A DNA stretch of 64,000 nt from Spinacia oleracea (GCF_020520425.1 NC_079489.1:80792810-80856809), one strand, 5' to 3'. Counted from the first letter of the stretch, positions 34,652-47,330 are shown. The notes: a model not told the origin generated them from the letters alone. Made by a program: numbers and translations.

Positions 34652-35584
34652 TCAACTCAAAAAAAATGCAGACAAAGAAAGCAACATACCACATATTGGC
34701 ATGAATGTTTTAACGAAAATACCTGAAGATGGAACGACTGTTCCGTTCTTCTGATCTTCCTTTAGCTTTGGACATTCTCTTTTGTAATGGCCTATTCCAT
34801 CACAATAAAGACAGCTTGATGTGGACTTGTCCTGCTTTGATTTAACATTACCCTTGGACTTTCCACCTTTCTTGAACGGTCTCTTTCTAGCCTTGAGTAA
34901 ATATTTGGCTTCACAGTCCAGTATTATTTCAGCCTTTCTGACAAGGTGAACAAATTCTGCAACTGTTTCTTCTCTTGGTTCACTTAGGTATAGTTGCTTG
35001 AAGCGACCAAACCCACTGTGTAGTGAATTGAGCAAGACAGAGACTGCCATCCTTTCGCTTATTGGTGTTCCTAGTAGACTTAGGCGATCAAAGTATGAAC
35101 ACATAAGATCCACATGGAACCTCAGTGGGACGCCTACCCTCTGTTTAGTGCGAAGGAGCTGAACATGTGTTTCTTGGACCTCCATCCTATAACACCTGTT
35201 GGGAGAACTAACCTTTAGACCAGACATTGATTCAATCAACTCATGGACGTTCAGGTCCCTGTCCTCCGTACTTCCACGACAGATATCCCTCAGATTCTTG
35301 ATGAGCGTAAAAGGTTCATAGGCTACAAACCTTTTAGCCCAATCATCAGGGATATTGTTCAGCATGAGACTCATAACCTTTTTGAGATCCGCATCCCAGG
35401 CGTAAAATCTCTCAGGGGTCATGTCTCTGGCATAGTAGCTTGGCATGGGATGTGACAGTACATACTCAAGTCCATTGAGTTTGACTATTTCAACTAGCTT
35501 AGCTTCCCATTCAAGAAAATTTGTCAGGTTCAGCTTGACCATAAGCTCAGAACCCATGATGATGTTTTGATTGTTGTTTGCCAT
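34652..35584 (-). pseudogene. Truncated Gag of the duplicated copia copy
   Basis: Starts with the same MANNNQNIIMG and stays identical to the intact Gag through the zinc knuckle, to SSGIFV. The duplication junction then replaces protease with about 19 junk residues and a stop at 34652. It lacks protease, integrase and RT. The protein could still be made from the retained 5' LTR (38365-39714), giving a Gag-only product. Confidence 0.85.
34700..34710. other. Templated filler at duplication junction
   Basis: CATGAATGTTT is absent at both parental breakpoints. With flanking bases it forms attggcatgaatgtttt (34695-34711), the exact reverse complement of 34584-34600. See findings. Confidence 0.85.
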
Positions 35585-38364
35585 ATTAAAACTACAATTG
35601 AAAAGAATAAACAAATAAATAACCATTCACAGTTTCTCTTAATAAACTTAACTTCTAGCATACATGCATAATTCAATGTTTATTAAGCATTTTATTCAAG
35701 TTATGTGTTCCGGCAGGTGTGAATAAAATGATTCCAAGATCCTAAAATCATTGAAGAACTAAGCACAGTTTGTCGACTTAATCCTAGAACATCTTAGGTA
35801 AGCAAAAGCCTTTTGCTAATAGTCTAGAAACTATTCTTGGTTGATAGGTACGTCTAAGAACTTATTAGGTAAACCTATCGATTTTGCCACGACATAAAAG
35901 GACTCCTTACTTATATCGTTGAGTTTCACCAAAACTAACATGTACTCACAATTATTTGTGTACCTTGCCCCTTTAGGACCAATAAGTAATACCTCGCTGA
36001 GCGAAAACTATTACTAGATTGATGTAAAGGATATCCAAGCAAGTGTATATTTTGGCATGGCACCTTTTAACTCAATTTTTAAGTTTGGAACTTAAGGCTC
36101 TTACTATGTTGGTTAGATTTTAAGTGAACTAAAATCCTTAATCATGCAACATAATCAAGCTTTTGATCTCATGCATCTTAAGACATATTTAAAAGCAATA
36201 AATAACTTAAAACATGCATAAGATTAAATGTGATCTAGTATGGCCCGACTTCATCTTGAAGCTTTGACTTCAAAGTCCGTCTTGAAAATCTCCGTGGGAG
36301 GCACCATTTTCTTCAAATAGGATAAGCTATAACTAATTACAACTATTTGATGGTTCGCAGACCATATTTGAATTGAAAAATAACTTTGGTACTTTAGACC
36401 AATTACATTCAAATTAATGGTACGCAGACCATATTTTCTATCCTATTTGGGCCATACTAGTCACTTCATAACCTGCAAAACAGTACATATACAACATATA
36501 TACCATTCACCCATTCATTATCATGAATGGCCCACATAGCTGGTTAGTAAAACACATTATGCATCACGTAAACATTTGCAGCAATTAATCAAGGGCACCA
36601 ATAATCTACCAATTATTCAGTCCTTATTAATTCTAATCAAGTTGTTTTAACCTTAAGGATTTGTAGACCTAATCAAGAGTTTATGACTAAAAAGCGCTCC
36701 CACTTAAACCAATAAATTCATATGCTTTACTAATTTTAAACATAAAAATGTATTTCTAGTCTAACCGGAAACATACAAATTTAATTAAAATTTAAAGCTC
36801 ATATAAATTTATAATTGAATCCAAAAATTTAATTTAATTTCAGTCGTTATTTAAATTAATTCATGATTTTAATTTTAGTAAAATAATTAGAATAAATAAA
36901 ATTTATTATAATTACAATATTCAAAATTAAAATCCAAGAAAATAATTTAAATTATTAATTTTAAAATTAATTAAAATTACGCGAACTGAAATTTTCAAAT
37001 TAAACATTCAAAACGATCTAATCGTAACGCAAACACCCTACGCATTGCACGCCCATGGGCCGCACGCACACAGCCATTGCTGGCCATGTGCGCGCAGCCC
37101 ATGCGCTCGTCGCATAGCTGCTGCATCTCCATCGCAAGCCATTGCACGCTGTGGTGCTCGCTGTGCGCGCGCCAGCGCTCGACGCACGCGAGCCATCGCT
37201 CGCAGTGCGCGCTCGCCAGCGCTCGCAGTGCGCGCGAGCCATTGCTCGCTGTGCGCGCGAGCTCTCGCTCGCTGTGCGCGAGCAATTGCGCGCGTTCAAC
37301 GCTGGGCGCAGCGCTCGTGGAACGCGAGCTTGCGCTCGCTGCGCGCGAGGCTGCGCGCGCTTGCGCGAGGCAGTGCGCGTCGTGGCGCAGCTCGCTTGCT
37401 GCCCACACGCGACTGCCTTGGCTTGCCTTTCGCCCATGCCCATTTGTTCATAGCTCGTGGCCCACGACACAAGGCAGGGCTGCTGCCTTGTGCTCGTGCA
37501 CCACGCCCTTGCTCATTGCATTCGTGCCGCACGGGCGACGAGCTCCCTTGCTCGTCGTCGCATGCCCGCACTATACAACACCCCTTAAGGGTAACACGAA
37601 GCGTCCATTGCTTTGTGCGTGCAAGTTATATGAACGAATCGCATAAAAATTTAAAATTTATATTTAAAATTAATGACAAATTAATAAATAATATTAATTT
37701 CATAATTTTAGGGCGAAAAATCGAAAATTTAAAATTCAATTGATTTCCGATTGTTATGGATTCAAGTCTAGGTCATAAAAATTTAAAATTTATCATAAAT
37801 TTACAATTTTTATGGTGGTTTTTAATCATAGGTTTCTAATTAAATTATAATTAATTATGAAAATCAAATTAATTCTAAATTATTCTAATTTTCAACAAAT
37901 TAATCATAATTACAAATTAGATTGCATAATTAACAAGGCTAGGCATTCAAACTTGTTAAACATATACAGTAGGTCAATCAAAAATTCAAGATTTACCAAC
38001 AAGAATCGCAAATATTTAATTTAACATCTTAAATTTACGAAATTTTGCATTCGAAAAACTAAAACCTTCGAAAAGTCATAGTTAGGCTTCGAATTTGAGA
38101 ATTCTGGGTTCGGCAGAAAAATATTATTTTTGTCAAAATTTTAGAATGCCTTTTACATGCGGAATTGACACAAAAATCACTCGATTTGGATGAGTAACGA
38201 AGAAACTGCCGAAAAACTGCGTACGTATAATTAAATAAACGGAATTTGCAATTAATTAACAATTACGAAAATTAATCACCCCTTTTAATTCTTGCAAATT
38301 TGTAATATTTAACCATGTTCATGCAAATTAGATTATGAAAATAATAAGGGGCTCGTGATACCAC

Positions 38365-39714
38365 TGTTAGGTTATGATACATATGATATTACATAAATCA
38401 TGCGGAAACAACCATTAACCCAGGAATACATATTATTTGCACATAATCATATAGCATAATTTAGATGCATACTCTTTGTTGCGTGCCCTCCCTAGCTGCG
38501 CCCGAACCGAACAAGAACAAGTCTTTAGGACTCCAAGTGTCGTCCCTCCGTAGATAGTCCACAGCACGTCCGGATCCGCCTTAAGATTGACCAACTAGAA
38601 TCGCCCTTAAGGTACTAGAATTTTCGGCACTTTTGAGCAAGATGTGTGACTGAATTTTTCTCTCAAAAACTCACTTTGAATACTTTAAAACTCGTTATAA
38701 ATTGTGAACCCAGGCCACATATTTATAGGGGTATGGAAAGAGAATTGGAATCCTATTAGGATACGAATTAATTAAACTTAGAATCCTACAAGAACTCTAA
38801 TTAATTAATTTATCAAATAGAATTAGGAATTTAATCATTAACCGAACTCTGCACGTTTTAGGAATCGTGCATGAGCACAAACTCACACACACACACGGCA
38901 GCCCACGCAGCGAGGCCCACGCAGCCGCGGCCTTGGCGCGCGCTGGGCCTGGCTTGCGGTAGGCCTGGGCGCTGCCTTGGCTGGGCTTGTGGCGCGCGTT
39001 TGGCTTGCTGGGCGATGGCCCGGCTTCGTGCTGGGCCTTCGTCCGGCAGGCCTCGTCCGATGCTTATTCGTACGATACGCTTCCGGTTAAATTTCCGATT
39101 CCGGAATTCATTTCCGATACGAACAATATTTAACATTTCCGATTCCGGAATTAATTTCCGTTTCGAACAGATATTTAATATTTCCGTTTCCGGAATTATT
39201 TTCCGATTCCGATAATATTTCCGATTCTGACAATATTTCCGTTTCCGGCAATATTTCCGATTCTGGCAATATTTCCATTTCCGATAATATTTTCCGATAC
39301 GTACCATGTTTCCGTTTCCGGCAACATCTACGACTTGGATAATATTTATATTTCCGATACGATCCATATTTTCGTTTCCGGCAATATCATCGTTTCCGGA
39401 GTATTCATTTCTTGCTTGTGACGATCTCAGCTCCCACTGAAACCAAGATCCGTCGATTACGAATATCCATAGATAGAGTATCTAATGCCATTAGATACTT
39501 GATCCGTTTACGTACTATTTGTGTGACCCTACGGGTTCAGTCAAGAGTAAGCTGTGGATTAATATCATTAATTCCACTTGAACTGAAGCGGCCTCTAGCT
39601 AGGCATTCAGCTCACTTGATCTCACTGAATTATTAACTTGTTAATTAATACTGAACCGCATTTATTAGACTTATCATAGAATGCATACTTGGACCAAGGG
39701 CATTATTTCCTTCA
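38365..39714 (-). repeat. Copia 5' LTR copy in right unit
   Basis: 1350 bp, equal to the 31005-32395 LTR less 41 bp. It sits upstream of a leader and truncated gag with no 3' LTR, so this unit cannot complete a normal retrotransposition cycle. Confidence 0.9.
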
Positions 39715-40425
39715 GCTTGCTGGGCGATGGCCTGGCTTCGTGCTAGGCCTTCGTCTAGCGAGCCTCGTCCAATGCTAATTCGTACGATACGCTTCCGATT
39801 AAATTCCCGATTCCGGAATTCATTTCCGATACAAACAATATTTAATATTTCCGATTCCGGAATTAATTTCCGTTTCGAACAAATATTTAATATTTCCGTT
39901 TCCGGAATTATTTTCCGATTTCGATAATATTTCCGATTCTGACAATATATCCGTTTCCGGCAATATTTCCGATTCCGACAATATTTCCATTTCCAATAAT
40001 ATTTTCCGATACGTACCATGTTTCCGTTTCCGGCAACATCTACGACTTGGATAATATTTATATTTCCGATACGATCCATATTTCCGTTTCCGGGAATATC
40101 ATCGTTTCCGGAGTATTCATTTCTTGCCTTGGACGATCTCAGCTCCCACTGAAACCAAGATCCGTCGATTCCAAATATCCATAGATGGAGTATTTAATGC
40201 CATTAAATACTTGATCCGTTTACGTACTATTTGTGTGACCCTGCGGGTTCAGTCAAGAGTAAGCTGTGGATTAATATAATTAATTCCACTTGAACTGAAG
40301 CGGCCTCTAGCTAGGCATTCAGCTCACTTGATCTCACTGAATTATTAACTGGTTAACTAATACTGAACCGCATTTATTAGACTTAATATTATATGCATAC
40401 TTGACCAAGGGCATTATTTCCTTCA
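39715..40425 (-). repeat. Solo-LTR remnant copy in right unit
   Basis: Copy of the right half of the older solo LTR, including its GCTTG junction and the terminal CAAGG duplication (40426-40430). Its left half is not in this unit. Confidence 0.9.
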
Positions 40426-40956
40426 CAAGGAGCATATAAAATTTTAATTGTTCTTTTGAATTATACTCATATGGTCCAAAACTGAGATGTGATACGGTCC
40501 ATCACTGTGATCCTCTTGTAATAGATTATTTTGGTTCTTTAAGAGTTGGGAATTGCTCCATTTGGTCCAAATAAACTCCAAAATTTTAGCTTGAGTTTCC
40601 AATTTCCATCATATAAATTAGCCAAATAAACTCCAATTAGAGATTCTTTTGTTATGATCAGAACAAACTGATTGACCAGTTTAAGTTGAGAGTTGAATTT
40701 GTTCCTTTAGTCTTTTCATTTGTCTTTACTAAATTGATTGATTAATAAGGTCATTCATACACATCAGCTCTGATAATTCTTTTTGCTGCTCTTCGGGTAA
40801 CTTATGTTACTGCTGGAAAGAATGAGAATTACCTTGCAATATTTTTTCTCACGAAAAAAACGGAACTGGATTTTATGTTTCATGAATAACATTAAAAAAT
40901 CCTTGTAGTTAGGTAAAAGAAAATATTGTTCACATGTGAGGGAATCCAAGCAATAC

Positions 40957-41325
40957 CTGGTATATAGGGCACGACCTTTCGTAGTTATGTACATGTCCAT
41001 AGAATGAAATATCAAATTTGTACCTTTGCCAAAGCTTTTGAAGCCTTTTTCTCCCCATTGGCTCTTTAAATGAGCCCTCTTTCCCATACCATGTCTGATG
41101 AATAACCAAGGACACGATGGACTGCAAAGATTTGCCAAGGTTGCTTTTGCCTATCTGTTGTTGAAAGGCAGTTCTCAATGAACTTGTATTGCTAGATTCG
41201 CCAAGGTTGCTTTTGCCTATCTGTTGTTGAAAGGCAGTTCTCAATGAACTTGTATTGGTCTTTCCCTCCAGTCATGCTCACTGTCCGCAATGCAGAAGTG
41301 GAACATTCCATGGTCTGACTTATAC
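40957..41325 (-). pseudogene. Purple acid phosphatase exon fragment (copy 2)
   Basis: Duplicate of 33638-34006 with the same frameshift and internal 58-bp repeat. One visible base differs near 41111. Same splice-like borders and GHVHNYER motif. Confidence 0.85.
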
Positions 41326-41985
41326 CTAAAGAATATCACCCTAAGTTAATGAATTTCATAGGAAGAATAATAACCTAGAAAATTGTAAGTCGGTAATGAA
41401 CCACATTTGGTAAAGTTGTTGTTCTAGGCAACGTAGTAAACACAAAAACTAAACCTAATTTTCAACAATCACAACATAAAGGTACGAACATTCAATATAT
41501 AACCGTCAAGAACATGATAAACATTGAAAATTTAAGCATAGTTCATGTCCAAGTACACTTTGAATAGGCTGTCCTCAAGTTCATTTGCAGAAACAGGACT
41601 GTAGGATTGCAGTCCTAGCAGGACTGCAGTCCTAGCAGGATTGCAGTCCTCAAGTTCGCAATACTTCAAAAACAGTTATATATTGAAAGTTAATCATGCC
41701 ATATTATCCTGAAAAAATCCACAAGTTTTAAGCCAGAATAACCCAATTAAATTTCCATAAGTTCAACAACGAATTTGGATAAGAAAATCAACCAATAAAA
41801 TCAAGAAATGAATTAGAAAGAGAAAAGTGATACCTACAAATTCTTGAGATAAATGCTGATCAATTTTAACCTCCTCGAATTCGATATTATTAACCATGCA
41901 ACAAAACATTCATGCCAATTTCTCAAATTATCAAGTCAGCAACAAAAATGCAGAACTTCAACTCAAATTATCAACTCAAAAAAAA

Positions 41986-42366
41986 TGCAGACAAAGAAAG
42001 CAACATACCACATATTGGGAATACACCCAATGTACGACCAAGAGCTGATGAAAACGCTAGTAGCTTAGGCTCTGCACCCATGTAACCCATTTCAATTGAA
42101 AGAAATAAAAATAAAAATATATTGTACCAAAATTAGAGCTATAATTTGACATAGATAATGAAACCAATTAAGAAAATGCACACAAAGAAAGAAACATACC
42201 GCATATTGGGAATATGAGCAATGTAAGACCAAACGCTGATGAAAAAACGCCAATAGCTTAGGCCCTGCACCCATGTAACCCATTTCAATTGAAAAAATAA
42301 AAAAAACATTTTACTGTACCCAAATTAGAGCTATAATTTGACATAGATCATGAAACCAAATAAGCA
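41986..42366. repeat. 191-bp tandem repeat (two copies)
   Basis: The two copies start at about 41986 and 42177 (atgcagacaaagaaag / atgcacacaaagaaag) and continue through acccatgtaacccatttcaattgaaa. On the minus strand each contains MGYMGA-PKLLAF, an exon-like reading of an unrecognised membrane-type protein. The right edge of the segmental duplication (42018) falls inside the first copy. Confidence 0.75.
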
Positions 42367-42880
42367 TTTAAAATTATAATTTGACTTAGATAATGAAACC
42401 CCACTTCAGAAAGTGACAATAATTAAACATTATCAAAGTAAAAGGTCCAAATTTTGAGGAAAATCAGTAATAAAACACACATATAAATACCTGCGTAAAA
42501 TTTGGAGATGGGGTTCGACGATCCTGGTGTGGAGCCAAGAACATAAACCGGACATTGTTGAGTCAGATTTAGAGATTCAGTAATGATTTGAGATCGGAGA
42601 TGGAGTAGAAGTTAGAACCCAGAAAGTTGAAATTTAGAGAGATGGCGACAATTCAAGCAACTTTGTTTCAAACGATTCAAATGTGAAGGGAGAGAAAGGG
42701 AGAGGTACCCACACTCCGATGACGACAATTTGGCTACCGGGGGAGACGCCGCCTCCGGGGCGGTTGAGAATGGAGGCGATTGGGACGCGATTTGGTGCGG
42801 GACGACGGCGAGGAAGTGAAATCTAGGAATTCTAACCCTAGAACCGAAGGCGAGAGGAGAGAGAAAAGTGAGAGGGTGAG
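42367..42880 (-). other. Gene-leader-like sequence of unknown origin
   Basis: Read on the minus strand, 42880-42600 looks like a plant 5' leader and first exon: CT-rich start, TAGGGTTAG, then Ser/Pro-rich open frame of about 110-138 aa. No family was recognised. It may be the promoter-proximal part of a gene captured by the Helitron whose 3' end is at 19867. Confidence 0.35.
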
Positions 42881-43256
42881 TGTAGGGGGGTTTTTTGTGT
42901 TTTTTTTCCTGTTTCCTACAAGGGGGGTTGGCACGCGGCGGTTCGTTTGGAGAACCGTTGAATTGTTTTTGCACCTCGAAGGAGTCGCCACCAAACTTTA
43001 TTTTAGGTCCCGTTTGGGAAGACCGCAAAATGACTCTATTTTTGGATAAGGCCTTGAATCCTTTAAACGGATGGGTGAGATCCGGGCTCGGGAACGAAAA
43101 TGCTTATTCGGCGATCTTTAGAAATATTCAAGTACGTTGGCACAACATTGTTTCGAAAATACACCCTAGATTAGACTATGTGGGTTTGAATTTAGAGCAA
43201 ATAGAATTTCTAATTGTATGGTGGTCACTTTGCTTTAAAGATTAATTTAAGGAACC
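42881..43256 (-). mobile_element. Divergent TAT-like gypsy LTR fragment
   Basis: Starts TGTAGGGGGG and from 42980 (ggagtcgccaccaaac) aligns with the LTR at 55076-57164 for about 270 bp. Differences are many, so this is another, older copy. Its far end was not found; the similarity fades into the tandem repeat that follows. Confidence 0.65.
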
Positions 43257-43735
43257 AAAATGAGACATTTTTGCTCCCAACTTTGAACTAACGAACCTAA
43301 GAACTCATATCAAGCTTGTTACAGGGTACATATGATTATTTTTAACTCTCCTAGACTCAATCCAATCAATTTATGCATATTTAAGACTTGTTTGGTCGTT
43401 ATGGTTTATATTTATGCTAAAATGAGGCATTTTTGCTCCCAACTTTGAACTAAAGAACCTAAGAACTCATTTCGAAATAATTACATGGTCCATATGATTA
43501 GTTTTAACTTTCCTAGACTCAATCCAATCAATTTATGCACATTTAAGATTTGTGGTCGTTATGGTTCATATTTATGCTAAAATGAGACATTTTCGCTCCC
43601 AACTTTAAACTAACGAACCTAAGAAGTCATTTCAAACTAATTACATGGTCCATATGATTAGTTTTAACTTTCCTAGACTCAATCCAATCAATATATGCAC
43701 ATTTGAGACTTGTTTGGTCGTTATAGGACATATTT
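43257..43735. repeat. About 160-bp tandem repeat, three copies
   Basis: Units start near 43258, 43420 and 43580. Each runs from aatgagacatttttgctccc through cctagactcaatccaatcaa to gtcgttatggttcatattta. They may be internal repeats of the adjoining LTR. The stretch 43736-44212 has no recognised feature. Confidence 0.8.
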
Positions 43736-44212
43736 AGGCTAATTTAGTCAACTAAGGTCAATTTAGGTCAATTTATTCAACTCAAGTCCATTTAAGCCCG
43801 CTTGTTTCGATTTACGTCATTCTAGCTCAACACTAGGAGGAATGTTAATTAGTTCGACACTAGGAGAAAACGCACAACTCACCAAAAGTAAATACGTGCA
43901 CTATTTTCTAATTCTGAGAACTTCTGAAAAGACAGAAATCACCAAAAGCTTCTGAAAATTTCTGACTCGGAGATCTCAAGTCATCTGCACAGGAAGTTAG
44001 AAAAGTACAGTCAGGAACAAAAATAAGATGTGGAAGTACAGTAAGAATTAAAGAAAGTTAGAAAAGTATAGAGATGAACACAATGGAAGTATGAAATAAG
44101 AATTAAAGATGTGGAAGTACAAACTACCCCTTCCTAAATGCTAGAAAAGATACACTTAATCTGATATTCAGTTAGCTAGAATTACCTATTCTCAGAAGCT
44201 GACTCATCTTAT

Positions 44213-46046
44213 TCATTTACGGTTTGTAACCCATATTCCTTCTCTATGATCTGTACGCATATGATTAGTATTATTTTCATCTTCCTCCCCCGGTAACGGT
44301 TGAACATCCGTTAAGAACAGGGGTGTTTCATCGTACTTGTCATACTCATCTTCATCCACAACATCATCAATACCCAGAATATTTCTCTTGCCTTGGGCAA
44401 CTGCACGCCATCTAGGATCAACATTGTCTAACACATAGAAAATTTGCTTAGCTTGTGATCCTAGAATGAATGGCTCGTCACTATCACTTAATCGATCAAA
44501 GTTAACCAATTTTATGTAAACCCGAAAAAATTTCTTCTTGTTTCACCCTATTATGGTTGTTGGCCCACTTGCACCGGAATACAGGGATCGTAAATTTGTT
44601 GTAATCAAGCTCCCATATTTCTTCCATAACACCATAATATGATTGTGTCGCATCAACCGGTCTTCTATCCTTAGCTCTTGCATAGACCCTAGATGATGCA
44701 ACATGCTTCACTCCACTATCCTACACCACACCTTTTCATCTTGTCTTCTAGTGTAGAATGTGAACCCATTGATATCATACCCTTCATAAGACAGAACACA
44801 TAGTCGAGGACCTTGAGCTAACCACTGGACCATTTCAGAAACATCATGATTTTGATTTAGTTCCTTGGCTACTTCCTTCTTAAACCAATCAACAAATGTG
44901 CGATTATGTTCTTGCATCAACGCTCTTTCCTTCAATTTAGGATTATTTTGTTGCAATTCTAGCAAATGCTTATCTATGTAAGGATTGACCTCGGTAAGAT
45001 ACTGCGACACACAAAGATGTGCCTTATTCTTCCTTTCAGATGGAGGCGAGATCACATTTTTACCAATTACCCCATGCCCTTCAAGCCTCCCTGCATGACG
45101 AGATTTTGGAAGACCTATTTGCTCAAGCCTTGATAAAAATTCAGCTACATATTGAGATATCTCTTCCTCAAGGACTCCCCGAATGATACTACACTTCGGC
45201 CTTGCCCGATTCTTTGTTTTGTCTTTTAAATGCCCAAACAATCTCTCAAAAGGATACATCCATCGTAAGAGCACCGGACCACATAACTTGATTTCTCAAA
45301 CTAAATGGACAATTAAGTGCACCATAATATCAAAGAAAGATGGTGGAAAGTACATTTCAAATCGACACAAAGTTTCAACAATATCATTGTGCAAAGAATC
45401 TAATTTCTCCGGATCAATCACTTTAGCACATATAGAATTGAAAAACAAACAAAGTTTTGTTATAACATGTCTCACGTGTTTCGGCAATATCCTACGAAGT
45501 GTAATTGGCAAAAATACATTAACCATTACATGACAATCATGAGACTTCATACCAACCAACCTAAGGTCTTTGTACCACCCGCACCCGATTTTTCAGCAGG
45601 CCACAAATCTGGTCGAATGTTCCTCTTTTTCATATCTTTGCGCACATTCTCATTGTCCTTAGTCTTTCCGGGCATGTTTAGCAAAGTCCCAATGATAGCA
45701 TCGTACACATTTTCTCAATGTGCATTACATCGAGACAATGCCAAACCGACAAATCTCTCCAGTAGGGAAGATCTCATAATGGAGATACTTTCTTCCATAA
45801 AACACCCTTTTGAGACTTGGACTTGAAGCACTTGCAGTATTTGGTTTCAACATTTTTAATTCGTTCATAAACCCATGATCCTGTCAAAGGCGTACGAGCT
45901 ACTCTTTCCTCGGAGAACCCATTGAATTCTTTCTTCTTCTTACGATAAGGGTGATATCGACTGAGGTGCTTCCTGAAATCTCGGTAAACATTTTTCTTGA
46001 AATTATGAAACCATGTGGGCTCCATGTCCTCTTCACATATAGGGCA
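44213..46046 (-). pseudogene. CACTA TNP2-like transposase, C-terminal part
   Basis: Minus-strand pieces in order: CPICEEDMEPTWF at the Helitron border; ERVARTPLTGSWVYERIKN; GMKSHDCHVMVNVFLP with FPPSFFDIMVHLIVHLV and, across a stop, LRWMYPFERLFGHLK (the DUF4218-like region); a long middle segment ending YDINGFTFYTRRQDEKVW; SYYGVMEEIWELDY (DUF4216-like); and SDEPFILGSQAKQIFYVLD near the C-terminus. This is the standard layout of plant En/Spm TNP2 transposases, which cut CACTA ends. Several stops and frame changes mark it as dead. The N-terminal part continues at 54709-55075 beyond the Helitron. Confidence 0.9.
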
Positions 46047-46849
46047 CTAGTATTATATGCACGCGATGCGTGCAAAATTATTAGAAAAAAGCTTAAAATT
46101 ATATATGGTGGTATCCATTATACAGTTATACGGTATCCATTATACAGTTATACTTCAAGCAATATAAAATTTTGTGCTGACTATTATCTAACGAAGTACG
46201 CAAGTAATTTCTTGAACAATATTGGTGATTAATGTTAGTAAGTGTTTAGCTTTTTGCAAACTCTTTTGTACTATATAAAGCGGCAGAACATGAATGAGAA
46301 AGGCAAGCATTGCAATTCCTAAATAATTTTACTTTCAGCCTAAATAATTTTACACGGGTGTAATCATGGTTGGTGAGGAAACACGACGGCTACCAGTAAA
46401 ATTGGACCCTGCTTCTCCGTTTTACATTGGCCAACTTTACAAATTTCTCAAGAACCCATCTTCAATTTCCTGATTTCTGACAATCCCCAGATCATAGTTT
46501 GTGCCAATTTTTCACCTATTTGCGTCAAATTGGAAATAACCCAGACAAAATTTGGTGCTAAATGGGACAAAGATGAAAGTACCAAGCACATACCTCACAA
46601 TGAATGCTCTGATACAGTTAAATAAAATTCTTTCTTGCGCTTTGGGAAAATCATGCTCAAAACCGGGCTAATGAAGATTAAATAAAGATATTCTAAATGT
46701 TGGTGTGTGATATAAAATTTTAATAATCAAAATTACGTTTGGCGAAGACAAAACTTAATAACTTAGTAAAATTGTACGTTTAAGCATGTTGGCTACTGTA
46801 AGGTAGTTAGATCCTAGTATTTGTTAACCCTAACCAGGTCCTGAATTTG

Positions 46850-47330
46850 GCATGGATTGCACCTTAGCCAACGAATGCAAAATAAAACTCTTTCTTGCGC
46901 TTTTCGCCATCAAGTCAGCCACCCTATTAGTATTAGGCCCTTCATAGGTCAGCACACATTCCTGCAGGTCCTACATTTTTGCCCTGCAAACATCAACAAT
47001 CAATTTCTGCCTCGAATTACAGCAGGAAGTACCGGTGATAGCATTGAAAGCAGAGAGAATCGGTGCCCATAATACAATGAGACCAATTTTTTCCCTTCAA
47101 CCCAAGACAATACTTACTTTGATTCCCAACAGTTCAGCGATAAGCACGTCATGGGCATAGCACGCTGCTGTCCGCCCTTCCAGCCATTCACCAGCATGGT
47201 TCAGAACCAATTCCTAAACCATTGTTCAAAGGAGACACAAAGGAGGCATCCGAGTTGATCAAAATGAAACCAACAGGAAGAGGGGGCCACTTTGGAGGGG
47301 TGGGCTTTTCTTCTTTGGAACTTACTAAAA
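46850..47330 (-). pseudogene. RNase H-like (RVT_3 type) domain fragment
   Basis: The minus strand reads KWPPLPVGFILINSDASF, then after a frame change VLNHAGEWLEGRTAACYAHD and LIAELLGIKVSI, and further down CVLTYEGPNTNRVADLMAK. This is the layout of the RNase H-like domain found in plant LINE-derived proteins. Stops and frameshifts are present. It is probably captured or inserted within the Helitron. Confidence 0.65.

Larger units (their letters stand above)
27351..34699. repeat. Tandem segmental duplication, left unit
   Basis: 7349 bp running from within the copia polyprotein (protease region) through its leader, 5' LTR, the rest of the older solo LTR and a purple acid phosphatase fragment. 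It recurs as 34711-42018 at an offset of 7360, falling to 7319 after a 41-bp net loss. I saw only about a dozen base differences, so the duplication is recent and post-dates both copia insertions. Confidence 0.95.
34711..42018. repeat. Tandem segmental duplication, right unit
   Basis: 7308 bp matching 27351-34699. The only sizeable difference is a 41-bp net loss in the GC-rich part of the LTR near 38895, partly a CA-repeat length change and partly a deletion between cagcc direct repeats. Contains truncated gag, leader (35585-38364), 5' LTR, solo-LTR remnant and phosphatase fragment. Confidence 0.95.

Noticed and set aside
42612..43049. Open frames of 86-138 aa as a genuine host gene
   Set aside because: No recognised domain, no following exon could be joined, and the right part enters a TAT-like LTR. 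Kept only as leader-like sequence.
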